DNA of 64,000 bases from Auanema rhodensis. Lineage: Eukaryota; Nematoda; Chromadorea; Rhabditida; Rhabditidae. This document shows positions 1-12,900 of this stretch, piece by piece. How positions within the stretch are numbered: position 1 is the stretch's first letter; each line of letters opens with the position of its first letter. The translations under genes were made by a program, and so were the position numbers. The stretch lies in assembly GCA_964057225.1 (NCBI GenBank), contig OZ059896.1, positions 14,306,501 to 14,370,500 of the forward strand, written 5' to 3'. The notes beneath the pieces are model-generated. The model was not told where the DNA came from. It was given only the letters and a program-made list of their open reading frames with translations, and ran no database searches.

Positions 1-1207
1 AAGAATGAGTATTTCTCTCCCACTCATGAGCTGTTTCAGAACTTACTCTCCATCTCCAACCTTCTCAAAAACTATCCATGTCATAAAGCGTGATTATGTG
101 AGTTTTCATCATTGAATTTGAATGACTAAGCAATCATTTTCAAATAATGCAATTGGTTAGTTCTGATGGTGATTATTGAGAGTTTAGTTGTTTTAGTATA
201 TGATACAACTAAAACCAAAAATAAGATCTTCTTATAAGCATTTTCATCAACTTTAATTGAATTTTGACTTATTTATTAATCTATTATCTAATGCGACTAT
301 TTATGTACGTATATTATGATTAAATTCATTATAATTCCTTAAATAAAACATATGATTGAAAATAAGTTTGTATGCATTGGAACATCTTTCAGCATACCCT
401 CATGAAATTGGAGTACAACTTAGTTTTACGGAACAATTTGTGACAAAAACTTGTTTTTCTCTGTTTCAACAAGAATGAATGTTGATGATTCTTCATATCA
501 AAACATTCAAAATATGATGAAATCGTAAGGAATTATCAATCCGGATACACAACACAAACTCATTCATTAACTTCGGACAATTGCGTGGTAGATTAGGTTA
601 AGCTAAGAGCGAATGATGTTGTTGAGTAGTTCTTGATACATCTTCCTTCCCTTGCTTATCACTTTTCATCCTATCCCCCTGTTCTCATGTAGGCTTCATA
701 ACGGCTGTTCTAGAGAGCAAATTCGTCGTTGGCGGCACCTGATCATCTGAATGAAATGCTTTGTAACTTTTACTCGGCAATAATCAAATGTTTTTCAGAT
801 TATCAACAATCATGCACACTTACCTCATTTTCTTCTCCTACGCATTATTTCATAATCTAAATTATATCATATAGTAAATAATAACAATTTACTTCGCAAA
901 TACAACATTTTTGTTGTTTCTATTGAGAACGTCAAATTAGGATTTCTTTCTTCGAAAATCTTTGATTTATTGTAAAAACTGATATTCTTCAAAATTCAAA
1001 ATGATTGAATTGAATTTCATTTGATAAATTGCAAATATTTATTTATTATTTGCTTCAATCTGTTATTGTAACATCATGATCATGATCATAATCATGTAAA
1101 CAATAATATTTCTATATTTAAAAAAAAAAAATTTTATTTGGTTTGTATATACAGGGATGGAAAAACATATAATGAATGTATATATAAGTACATGAAAGAG
1201 TAAATGA
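1..1207. other. AT-rich non-coding stretch
   Basis: No open reading frame or RNA gene could be supported here. The stretch is AT-rich. A short run of overlapping ATCATG units near 1074-1097 forms small palindromes. It lies downstream of the transthyretin-like gene, so its right edge holds that gene's 3' UTR. Confidence 0.5.
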
Positions 1208-1825
1208 TTAACAATTTTCTTTTTCTCCATGAACAATAATATCAAGAGTTACATAGGTCATCTCGTATACACTTCCAATCTTATCCTTTGGAACGGTGTA
1301 GTCAGAAATGCGAGTGCAGCCCTAAAATACAAAATTGTTCAAATAAAACTAGAGTTTGAAAAAAAATTTCCGCTCCCTCTTTGTCTCTTAATCTCTCTGT
1401 AGTTTTTTTAATTTCTCTCTCTCTCTCTCTGTAAGTTGTTGGTGTATCATTCATACCTTCTTAGCATTACAATTATGATGAATACGGATGAATGGTTCAA
1501 TACTTCCAACCTGAAACGTTGAAGCATTAAAACATCATTATATACTATATGTGACCTCATTTTCTTCACCATAAAGTTCGAACATTCCTTCCTTATCGGT
1601 ATGAATATCAGCCAAAAGGTCGTTAGGATCAACTGAAACATAACTCGTTAATAGTAGAATTGAAGACGTTAACTGACGAGTGTCACGATCGTAAAGCTGT
1701 ACATGAGCATTCGAGAATCGTCTCTTGTTACATACAGCAATTCCCCTCACAGTAATATTCTGAAGAATAGCTGAGACGGAGAGGATACAGCTAAGGACGA
1801 GAACCAACACAATAAGGCAACGCAT
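1208..1825 (-). CDS. Secreted transthyretin-like protein (nematode TTR family)
   Basis: Three exons (1825-1556, 1510-1457, 1321-1208) give a protein of about 145 residues. It opens with a signal peptide (MRCLIVLVLVLSCILSVSA) and continues with the family pattern VRGIAVCNKRR, HVQLYDRD, DPNDLLADIHTDKEGMFEL, then IRIHHNCNAKK and a final Cys. Paired cysteines and the 'DxDDLL..TD..G.F.L' core are hallmarks of the nematode transthyretin-like family (PF01060). These are small extracellular beta-sandwich proteins. One member, TTR-52, bridges apoptotic cells to phagocytes, but most have no known ligand. The first intron (donor GTCACA) and second intron carry good acceptors, and the second holds a CT-repeat. 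The length is normal for the family. The identity is strong; the specific role cannot be inferred. Confidence 0.9.
1415..1431. repeat. Short CT microsatellite in transthyretin-like intron 2
   Basis: An uninterrupted CT dinucleotide run lies inside the second intron of the transthyretin-like gene. On the transcribed strand it is GA-rich, so it is not the polypyrimidine tract of the acceptor. Confidence 0.8.
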
Positions 1826-3399
1826 ATTTCTGAAATAGGAAAATGCTTAAATGCTTGAGACAATTTTCTAGCAACAGTATAAAGATCAAAGAATAAACAT
1901 TGAGAGCTGAGGACAATCATATGGCAAGTGTATCAAATGGGCACGTTGTACACGAAGATATTTATAAGTTCAAGAGGAAAGAATAGCCGGAGGCGTATTT
2001 AAATAGCCCAGAGGCATACCCAAGACAACTGTTCGACACTAATCATGCTGGTGATTAAGAAGGAAAAGTTCTTCTTCGCATCACAAACTATAAGATAAAA
2101 CTTGGAATTGAGATGGAAGAAGCACACTAAACACCTCATGGGATGCATACAAAGAAGAGATAGATAGTTAATTGAGGTATTAGAGACTAAGACTCGAAGA
2201 TTCATTGAAATAGTTCAATCACGTGTTGTGAGCTTTGATGACTGAAGAGCTAAAAGTGGGAGGAAAAGATTCACAGATTTGTCAAAAAGTCATGACAGCA
2301 GCATCCTAAGAATTTTAAACTTTACGCTTTTTCCGTTCAAATGTGAGGTAAACTTCTGAACTGTCGTTTCATTTCAGCTAGCCGTTTTTCTGTTTTATCA
2401 ATCGAAGTGCACTCTGGTAAATGAAATAATATCAGATACATACATACACATACATAATTACAGTGATTTATATTCAAATTATATATAATCTTTAAGTATT
2501 AATTATAATAAATATTTATATAATTCACATAAATATGATATAATACAAAAAATAAAGAAGAATGTACATATAGAATATATAATATGAATTTGTATTTTAA
2601 CCGTTCTGTATATCACCACATGTTGATATATACATATATATATTAAACATAAGAAAGAAGAGGTGGGGAAGTACAAACAATATTTTTAACATATTATTAT
2701 ATATTTTTATAATTCACGAAGATATGTTACATTATTAGCAAATGATAATATTGGTTTTGATCCATATGTTGTGACAATAGTTTTGTACATTAATCGACAG
2801 ATGAGAAAAACTATATAAATTGATGAACATATAGCTAAGACTTTGTACCATGCATCAGAAGATTCTATAAATGATATATATGTATATATCTACATAACTA
2901 TATATAAATATTATATTTAACTATATATATTTGAAATATTAACCAAGTAAATGTAATATATCAGCATGTTTCATCATATATTCTAATGGTATTTTACTAT
3001 CAACGCATACATCTTCTGTAAATATATTATAAAAATGTACTCATTTAGTTTGTCACAGAAAGCATTGAAAACAATTTTTACAAAACAAATTGATTAATAA
3101 AAAAATTATTTATTTATTATTATTTTAAATACTACAATAATTTTTATAAACGAACCGTTTGTTGTAGCCATTATATGATTAAATGAGCTCTGATCTCTGA
3201 GCTCATTAGCATATCGTTCACGTTTCAGCTTTTTCATTTCTTATAATTTTCCAAGCAAATCGGTCGAGTTTTCAAACAAAAATTCCAAGATTAATTTTAT
3301 TTAAAGCTAACTATATACACTAAACACATTCACATATACGAAGCTGTTTTCTCATCCATAAAAATAGTTTGGAAGAACATTGAGTTTGCGTTAAGCTGG
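1826..3399. other. AT-rich intergenic region upstream of the transthyretin-like gene
   Basis: This contains the promoter side of the minus-strand transthyretin-like gene and then strongly AT-rich sequence with many TATA-like runs (about 2440-3130). One open frame near 1999-2205 on the minus strand has no recognisable domain and sits where promoter or 5' UTR would be, so it is not called as a gene. Confidence 0.5.
3182..3207. repeat. Inverted repeat with 9-base perfect arms
   Basis: AATGAGCTC (3182-3190) and GAGCTCATT (3199-3207) are exact reverse complements separated by 8 bases. This could form a hairpin or bind a dimeric protein. It lies about 780 bases upstream of the cadherin start codon. 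Function unknown. Confidence 0.6.
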
Positions 3400-3660
3400 T
3401 CACTTAGCTCCGCCCATCGTAGCGAGAGTGACTGTATGCGTAGGAGACGCTAAAGATGCAGAGAGAAGACGTCGTAACGTAGAGTGTATGTGTGGTCCTA
3501 TATGGACAAAAGCAATAAGAAAGCTCAGAATAGACAGTGACGACAACCACTGCGAGAAGCAGAGGAATAAGAAGGACACATTGAAGACGACGGACCCCAA
3601 CGTGGACAAGCAGAAGACCGACGACCATAACAAGGTGCTGATTGTTCTTCTTCATCATCT
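3400..3660 (-). CDS. Possible small membrane-protein exon (uncertain)
   Basis: This block looks less AT-rich than its surroundings and has open minus-strand frames. One, ending at 3400, reads as hydrophobic segments (FNVSFLFLCFSQWLSSLSIL, then SFLIAFVHI) followed by a polar tail ending MGGAK. It has no ATG of its own and would need an upstream exon, for example after an AG around 3640. A second minus frame starts MMKKNNQHLVMVVGLLLV and is also hydrophobic, and a plus frame is open too, so the true coding frame is unresolved. No family is recognised. Alternatives are a 5' non-coding exon or a regulatory island of the cadherin gene, which starts about 330 bases further on. Confidence 0.2.
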
Positions 3661-3986
3661 ATTCATTCTGTTTCACTTTATGGTCCGAACTAAGTGATAG
3701 ATTTGGATTTTCATTTCCTCGACAGCAATTATTCAAATTTTCTATCATTATTCACAGATTGAATCTGTTAACTAACTGCTATTTCCATCATATTCAACGT
3801 CTACAACTACTTCATTAGAGCTGTATTAAAATAATCAATTACATCATATTCTTATAACTATTATCAATTCTTCTATTACTTATATATAATATTATTCATT
3901 TGTTTATATATAATTGATAAAACTTAAAACTTTTTTGTGTTGTCACGTTGTTTGTCTAAGCAAAAAGGCATCATCTGGCCCATATT

Positions 3987-6900
3987 ATGTTGTTGTTGGC
4001 ACTAAGTCAAGGACAACTAATTAGCATATTTCTCTTAATTACCACATTTGGCTTCATAGGTATGTTTGAATTTCAAATTTTATTTTAAATGTCTTGTCCT
4101 TGAAAATCTGGATGACAAGTGTCAGATTATATGTTTTTTGCTTTACGCCTCATTAAACTATCCAAAAAATGTTCAGTTTTTGATTGGTTTATACTATATA
4201 TTTTATTTTATTTTTATTTTTTCAGATTGTGCTTCAAGTTTGCTAGTAGAACCATCTTTTCTTCTTATCAATGAAGATTGGGAAGTAGGAACTGAACTTC
4301 CAATAACTATTTGTCCACAGAAAGCTCGTATTCTATCTGGAAATTATAGAAACTATTTTTCTATCAGAAAACTGAATGAATCCTGCTCTACTTTAATATT
4401 AAATAATCAATTGGATGCAGATGTAAGTATATTTTATTTGATCCCAATAACCATCTGCTTATGTTTATTCTCATGTAACTACTTGTACTCATTACCATAC
4501 CTATAGTTAGGAGGTTAGCTGCTACAGGTTAAATACAAAAATATTACTCTATGAAGAGTTAATTAAAAGGATGAACAAGAATTATGTTCATTATATGTTT
4601 TGCAATCCTCTGTAGTCTCATTATTCTTGAAACTATTCTAACATAGATATTTCAATACAGATGTATGAAACATTAATATATGAATAGAATATACATATAT
4701 AAGCATATATAACATATTTAAATAAGAAATTTAGTACATCTCCTCTTTATCTTTCTGTTTCTCTCTATCTCTCCCTCTCTCTCTCCCGTGTATTCAGATT
4801 TGGCCGTTAGTTGTCCTTCATTCCAATTTTTGTTTTCTAAAAGGATTTGAACGACGTGCATCACTGAATCTTCTTTCTTTTTCTTTTCTTTGCCCAAACA
4901 AGGCGACGAACATACCAAAAGCTACTAATCCTCCAATCTTTTTTCTATTTAGTTACTTTTGACTTCTCTCTTTTCGTTAACAATATAATAGGATGGTCCG
5001 ATCTTTTAGACCTATTTTCCCTTTTTCAATAGCATTTTTCGGATTATCGGAACAGCATGTTTTAGTGCTTACAGACGACTTATAACGAACACTTCGGCTT
5101 TTTACACTTTTTTCCCTCCCTGTCGTACAAAAAGTGAAAAAAAACGGAAGCCTAAGCTGTTAGGTGGTAGCTAATGAAAATATATCTGAAGAGGGAATGA
5201 CATAACAAGTCGAATGCAGGACACAATCGTTCATGTTTTGTTTTTTTGGTTAAGAAAATCCATTAACTTTTCCTACCGAACGTTTGTCCTTTTGCTTCTA
5301 TTACTCGAAATTGTCGTTTGGCTGAAGAGTTTAGTGTTCTATATTTGAATCTATCACTAAGTTCTATCCAAGTTTTATCATTAAGATGTGGTATTTCTCA
5401 TGTGAAAAAGGCGATAAAAGCCTTGATGAAAAGATTTACGATAGACATCTGTATGTTAAGTTGCTAATGTGAGAATTCATATGGGACGAAGAAAAATAGG
5501 AAAAAAACGATAATGAATTCGAAATGATTTCGTGACAACACCCAGACAATGATTAAAAAAATCAATGAAATAGTAAGCTGAAATGAGAGATTTCATGAGA
5601 TGACGACGAATAGAGAGACTATATTCTTGAGATGAAGAGAATGGTACAGAAGACAGTTGATTCTGATGACCAACCACTTATTTCAGCCGGTCCTTTTATG
5701 GCTTGATGATGACACATTTCGTTTGTTAGGCAATAGCCCCTTTTTTCCCTTTCAAAACTTCTTTTCAAGACAACATACTTATGTAATCGGAATATCAATG
5801 AAGTTTTTGTTGTAACTTCTAGTTTATGTGAAGCTTCTACATAATCAAAGCTTTTGCTGTGGTATGTGAAGAACTGACACATATCTTCCGGTTTGTGTTA
5901 TGGTCTTCCTCGAAATAACAGTTTAGATTTAGAATATAACAGAAAGATTAATTACGAAACGACACGAATGAGTGAATGAATAAGAGATTGTTATTAAGAT
6001 GGAGAAGTACCAGAGACTGTCCTAAAGCATTAGATAGCTATGACCACATGTGGCAATTGCTCAATTAATTTCCAATTGCTTCCAAACGGATTAATCCTCA
6101 GTCATCTAATCTAAGCAGACCAGGGAGATTGTTGCTATTACCTTTATTCCTGTTGCAGCATTCTCCCTCCGATTTCTCTCAACCTCTCTCATAGCCTTTT
6201 CTCTTCTCCTGTTCTGAGTCTTCCTCTTATTACCTGCTGACAGCTTGTGATCTAACGTGCTGTAAGCAAATGAAGCCCATTTTGCATAATAATCTCCGGC
6301 AATTTGAATTCTAAGCAGTTTATTAAAGCTAACTATTTGTGGCTTAGTATATGGGAATGCCCTATGTTAAGGATATACAAGGTCAGAGCACATATTGACT
6401 TTACCGTATATAAGCTAACGAACGTACAGGATTTGCTACTGTGTATGTGTGTTGTGTATATATGTGTGATGAAGCAATAACACGCTTGACCTGACAGATG
6501 TAACAGTCCGTCGACTAAGCACTAATAGTTAAAAACGGATTTTGTTTTGAAAAAGTTGAGTGATGGATGATTTACTCGTTTACTATTCAGAATATTGTAT
6601 ATACTATATGGTATAATTATACCGAATAGAGCAATCCATCTAGTGCAATCAAAGCACTACAACGACCTGAATTCATAATCAGCCATCCAAATTGACATCC
6701 GCCGTTCGGCGTCGATCAAGACTATAGTCCATACGAAGAAGCCTGTCCATAAAAGAGTTGATGATGTAGCTTTTAAAGCATAAGGTTGTTTCTTAGCCAT
6801 TCAACATAAGAGGGAATGAAGCAGATGCGAATATCATTCAACTTGAAACTCCATTTTGAGTTGAAGAGTGCCAATAAGGAAGTAAGAGATGACTTGTCTC

Positions 6901-9900
6901 TTCTAGCTCAAAATCCATCAACATTTTTACTAAAAATGATGCTGTTGATATGCTATGAGAGGAATAATGCAATATATTAGATGATAGAAGAAGAAGAAGA
7001 AGACTGAGTCCATAAGACCGACACGACTCCATCTCTACTGCTATGCTTCATCCGTTGATCACTTTTCCAAATAAATAAATGTGGAATGTGGTTAGTTGGT
7101 TAGGGCAAAGGAAACAGATAGGAACCGTGAGATAGAGAAAGAAAGATAGAGAGTGAGAATGAGGGAATATTGTTGGGGGGAAGAATAACCTGCATTTTCA
7201 TCATCTCCCGTCCATGTTGAACCTGTCATCGCCGTTATTTATGTGAATAAGAAAAAAGAATTATATTTAACATGTTACATATTTAAATTTTGTTTTAATA
7301 GCATTAATATATATATATATATATATATATATTGAAACTAGATGATGACTATAGATTAGAGTCTTACAAGTGGTCATAACATCAGCAAATCCTGTTCACA
7401 TTCGTCAATTCTTTTTCACATAATGTCACAATGTTTCCAAAAGATAAAAACGAAATTAAAATAGAGAGAGAGCGCGAAACAGAAAGAGAGGGAGACAAGT
7501 CCAGGACACTTCTTGGAAATCAGATGAAAATATGCGGCTTTGAGGTGTCGACTATGATTTTTATTTCAGAAGCAAACTGAAAATGGATATGGCCAATCGT
7601 TCTCATTGGTTTTGTCCGGTCCAAGAAATTCTCGAGCTACTGTAGATATACAAGTCGTAGATGTTAATGATAATGCTCCAGAATTTGTGAATACACCCTC
7701 AACAGTGACCATTCCGGAGGTTTCCATTCTCATATGAATCATCTATATATGGTATGGATTTCAGAATTTGGAAGAGGGATCTGTAATTGCCAAGATCCGA
7801 ACACGAGATGTTGACACTGGAGTCGGAGGATTAGCTCGATATTCCATAAACGTATTGAAAACTTTTATACAATATATTATAACTTGAATTTTAGAATGAT
7901 CAATTCTATTTGGACAAGAGAAAATGTGGAAATGGAGAATGTTGGACAACTCTCAAATTGAAAAAAGGCTTAGATTATGAGAAGTAAACTTTAAAAATGA
8001 GGGTTCAATGAAAGCAACTTCAATTTCCAGATTATCATCTCATCATGTAACTATTGTGGCAGAAGATGGTGACCCACATATGAAAACAACGAATAAAGCT
8101 GAACATGAGTTAACTATTCATGTTTCGGATGTTCAAGAGTAAGTTGCAACATTACATATGTATATAACACTTTAATATCATTTTCTATTCCTCCGAACCC
8201 AATTAAGCTTCAACAAAGCTTTTTTGTATTAAATCGAGTTCAACCGGTTTTGATGAGAAATTAATTTTTCTTATGCAACAACTACTTATTAGCATTTTGT
8301 TTGCCATTAAACTATTTTTTTGAATAAAACCAAACAAATTTTTTCATATTTTGTCTTTCAAACTATTTTTTTATTTTCTTAAGTTCACCACCAAAATGGA
8401 TAACCGATTTTACAAAGCCGATTGTTGTTGATCAGTCCATGAAAGTCGGGGATGAGATTACAAAACTGAAGGCAATTGATGGAGATGAGCATGTGGATAA
8501 GAAAAATAACATAAGGTTTTAACGATGAAAATTTAATTTTTACATCAAAATACAAATTATTTTTAGATATTCGGTTGAAACAAATGCTTATATTACGGTG
8601 GATGCTACAACTGGATCTGTTGTACTTAAGAAAATTCCTCAATCAAACTCTGATATCAGAGTAGCTGTAACAGTAAGTCAAAAACAAATGCTCTTCTAAG
8701 TTTCTTCTTTCAAGGCTAAGGAAGATGATTCTGAAGGAATGACTGTTAAAGCTGACTTGAGAATCAAAACTGTAACAGCTATTGCAGAAACTGAAGAAGA
8801 AAATGTAACTTTCGATTTTTTTTTGAAGTTTCATACTGTTTTCGCATTTCTAGGGACCAATTGATTTTTGCTCATCTGAGTTGAGTACAGCCAAAGTAAC
8901 CGAAGGATCTAAATACTTTGAAGAACCTTTCTATGTTACATTCACACAGCCAGTGGTTAGATTCTATTCAAATACTTTCAAAAATTAGTTTTTCATGTGT
9001 TTAGACTTCTGGAATTCTATCGATTGATGGCTATAACAACATCTTCAGCATTGCTCCAAACCAAACAAATCCTAAATCTGTTGAGATTGTCATAACAAAT
9101 CCTGAACTAATTGATTATGAAGTTGATCAAAACTTCATTTTTTACGTAAACTATTCAAAATACAGAGGTACATCTCTAGTTTTCTGGTTATAGATCAAAT
9201 CACCCTTTGGAAGATGTAAGATATCTGTAGATGTTTTGGATATTAATGATAATAGTCCCAAATTTACTGATGATACCTTCTTGTTTTACGTCACTGAAAA
9301 CGAAGAACCTACGGTTTTGGGACAAGTTGAGGTAAAAAACGATTAATGTGTTCGAAAATGGAAAATTTAATTCAAATATTGTAGGCGAAAGATGCAGATT
9401 CGGATAAATATCTACCTATAACCTATTCTATCTTGGGTAATAACTCAGATTTGTTTGCTATAAACGAAAAGGGACAACTACGATCACTTGTTCCTATTGA
9501 TAGAGAGAAGAATGAGAAATTTGAATTCACTGTTAGAGCAACTGATGCTGGAGGTTTGAATTTTGAATTGTTTGAACTGCATGCAAATAATAAGCTAATT
9601 TGAAGGAAAAGCAACAGATTGTCCAGTGAAGATTGTTGTTCGGGATGTAAATGATAATGCTCCATCATTTGCAAAAGAAAGCTATAGAATTGAAGTTGAT
9701 GAGGAGAAGAGCATGAAAACGAAAATTATGGTTAGCAATTTATGACGTCATCGTCTCATATATCTTTAATTCTTGTAGGCTTCTGATGCAGATCTTGGTG
9801 AAAATGGGGAAATCGTGTATTCAATTGATAATTTACCTGAAGGAATACCAATTGATTTCTCATCAGGAATCCTTTTTGTTGGGAAAATTGATCGGTTTGA

Positions 9901-12900
9901 TTCTTCTGTTTACGTAATTCTGAAGATTTTTGAACTATTCAGGGATACTATGGATTCAGATGAAATTAATATTACAATTAGAGCAACTGACAAGGGATCC
10001 CCACCATTATCATCAACAGCTAATTTGACACTTTTTGTAAATGTAATGCAAGCCTATTCAACATTATTATAAACTTTTTAAAAAATCTTTAGGATTTAAA
10101 CGACAACTATCCTGTTTTTACAAATTCACGTTATTCTATTGTTCTTGATGCAAATATCAGCCCAGGAGGAGTATGTTTTGCCTTTATTTCTCGTTTTGTT
10201 TCACAGAAAACTTAAATTTTAGGTAATTGGTGGTGTAAAAGCTGAAGATGGGGATGCTACTTCTCCAAATAATTATATAAACTATAAGACGTCAGATTCC
10301 AATTTCAAGGTTACCAGTAACGGTGAAATTGTTTATACTGGAGAAGGTTTACTACGAAAGGTTTTTTGGATTTCTTGTAAACTTAAAAACAAATTATAAA
10401 TTGTGTACAGGACTCATCCATGGAATTCATGGTGATAGCTGAAGACGGAGGTACTCCATCCAAAAATGCAACAAGTAAAGTCATTATAAATGAACATAAA
10501 GCTGCAATGCAAAGTGAATTAACAACAGAATTAATGGGAAATGAAAGTGTTAAAAGGTTTTTCAAAGATTTCATTGCTTTTTTCTCTAATATCTACTATC
10601 TTTAGAACTGAAATAAAATGGGCAAATTCTCACATGTCAGGCTACACATATGAGATAATTCGGGCAACAGCTGATGGTTTCAAAGTGAGTTTCATAATGG
10701 AAAATCAAAATTTTCAATAAAACAAAAAATATAAAACTTAATTCATGCTTTTGGATCATATTTTGAAAATGCAAAAACGTTTGCTCCATGGCAGGATCGA
10801 ACTGCCGACCTTGGCATATCTCATGACTATAAGTACCACGCGCTAACCAACTGCGCCAATGGAGCTCCGGTCATACTTTGTTAAAAATGCAATACGTGTT
10901 CGAGTCATGCAGAGGCAAAATGAAATAATATGAAAAACATGTCAACAGTTTCATTGTTTTTGTTCTAGGACGATGAAGTAAAAAAATGGTTGGAAATCGA
11001 CAAAAGTTCTGGAATTATACACACGATAACGCCATTGACGCCTGATGTTGTAAAGCAAATACGTTTGTATATCAGCATGACTAAGGGAAAACGAGAAGTT
11101 CCGGGTTAGTTTTATCTAATATTCATAAAATTGAAAAACCTTGTTCTTATGTGAGAAAACAGAAACAAATTAAAAACAAAAACAAAGAAATTTTTACAAA
11201 CTTTCAGTTGAATTGATCATTAACATCGTTGACAATGATGCTCCACCATCTTTCAAAAAAGATATTTATCGAGGAAAAATCGCAGAGAATACAAGTATAG
11301 ATTCTCCAGTTCTTCAAGTGAAAGCCAGTGGTGATAGTGACAACCAGTATCAGTACGTTTTTATAATTTACGAATGATGAAACAAAAAACTTTCATTTTT
11401 GTTTTCATGCCTGAATGCTTGTGCTAGTGCTGCTTTCCCAAGTCCGAATAGCTTGTCCATTTGCTTTACTTGCTTCAGATATACTTTGACAATCCAGCAT
11501 GGACCCCAAGGATATCTCATAATTGATAAAAATGGATGGATTATCACCAAACGTCAAATGGATTTCGAACGTTTTGAACGAATCAGTGGAATTGTTACAG
11601 TTGTAGATGAACTTGGAAATTCTGCAAGCACTAACTTTTCTTTGCAAATTACTGACATTAACGATAACAGGTGCTTTTAGCCTTTACTCACACTACTCTT
11701 CTAACAATGCTTGTTATGTCTACTTTCTTCTATTCAAATTATAATTTTTTTCTCAATAAATACAATTTATAGACCAATTTTCAAAAATGGATCAGTCTTT
11801 ACTGTAAATTTGCCGGAAACTTTCAAAGTTGGCGCTGTCATTCCATTGCCATATCCATTAGCTACTGATGCTGATAGTGGAGCAAATGGCAAACTTAAGT
11901 TCTCATTATTAGGTGGTGATGGTCATTTTGAGATAAACTCAACGTATGTTATAAGATCATGACTAAGGGATTCAGAAAATATCTTTTTAGAACATCAGAG
12001 ATTAAGCTGGTGAGTGAGTTGGACTATGAAAACCAAAGAGCTCACTCCCTCACACTTCGCTGTATTGATAATCCGCAGGGTCAACCATCTAATGAAGTTT
12101 TTGCCTCTGTATGCTTTGTGTCTAAAGAAGTATCTTATCTAAATTCTAAATTTAAGGTTACTGTTGTAATTGATGATGTTAATGATAACAAGCCTGTTCT
12201 TCATAACTCTGATCTTTTGCATTTATCAGTATCAGAAGATGCTTTTCCATCCACTATAATAACTGTTTTATCAGCTACAGACGCTGATGAAGGTAAACAA
12301 TCAAATTAAAAAAACTTTTAACAAGACCTAATATTGAAGGGGGTCGACAACGAGTTACTCTTGATGCCAATCATACTCTTTTCCGCGTTGATGATGAAAA
12401 TCGGTTGATTGTGGCTACTGAATTGAAAGGATTTGCTGGAGAACGAGTTAGTTCAGCATAATCATACTCTGCATCATCATAGTTTCTCACTCAATCGTTA
12501 TTTTCAGATATGTTCTTCAATTATCGCTAAAGATTCTGGATCTCCACCTCAAACCATGATGTATCCATATTGCGTCACAGTTTACCCAGCCATTAATAAT
12601 CATCACAATCCTTTAATAGGTGAGGTTTTTCAGATAATCATATCTCATTTGTTTTTCAGTTTTTCCAAAACCCAATTCAATTCACTATTTCGATGAGAAT
12701 GTTAAATATGAAGAGTTATTGAAGATGAAACTTCTAGATGAAGGTGATCTTCATAACATCTCATATCGTTTTGATACTTCATTCAAAAAGGTTGGTTGTG
12801 TTGTTCAATATTAAACTTGAAGTTATTATTATTGTTTTTTAGGATTGGGAACATTTCAACCTCAATAGTTCAGGATCTCTGTTATCCAAAGAAACTTTCG

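Noticed and set aside
12433..12696. Possible separate small proteins from isolated open frames in the 7.5-14.7 kb region.
   Set aside because: They are single exons or read-through into introns of the cadherin gene; the EC-repeat motifs link them.
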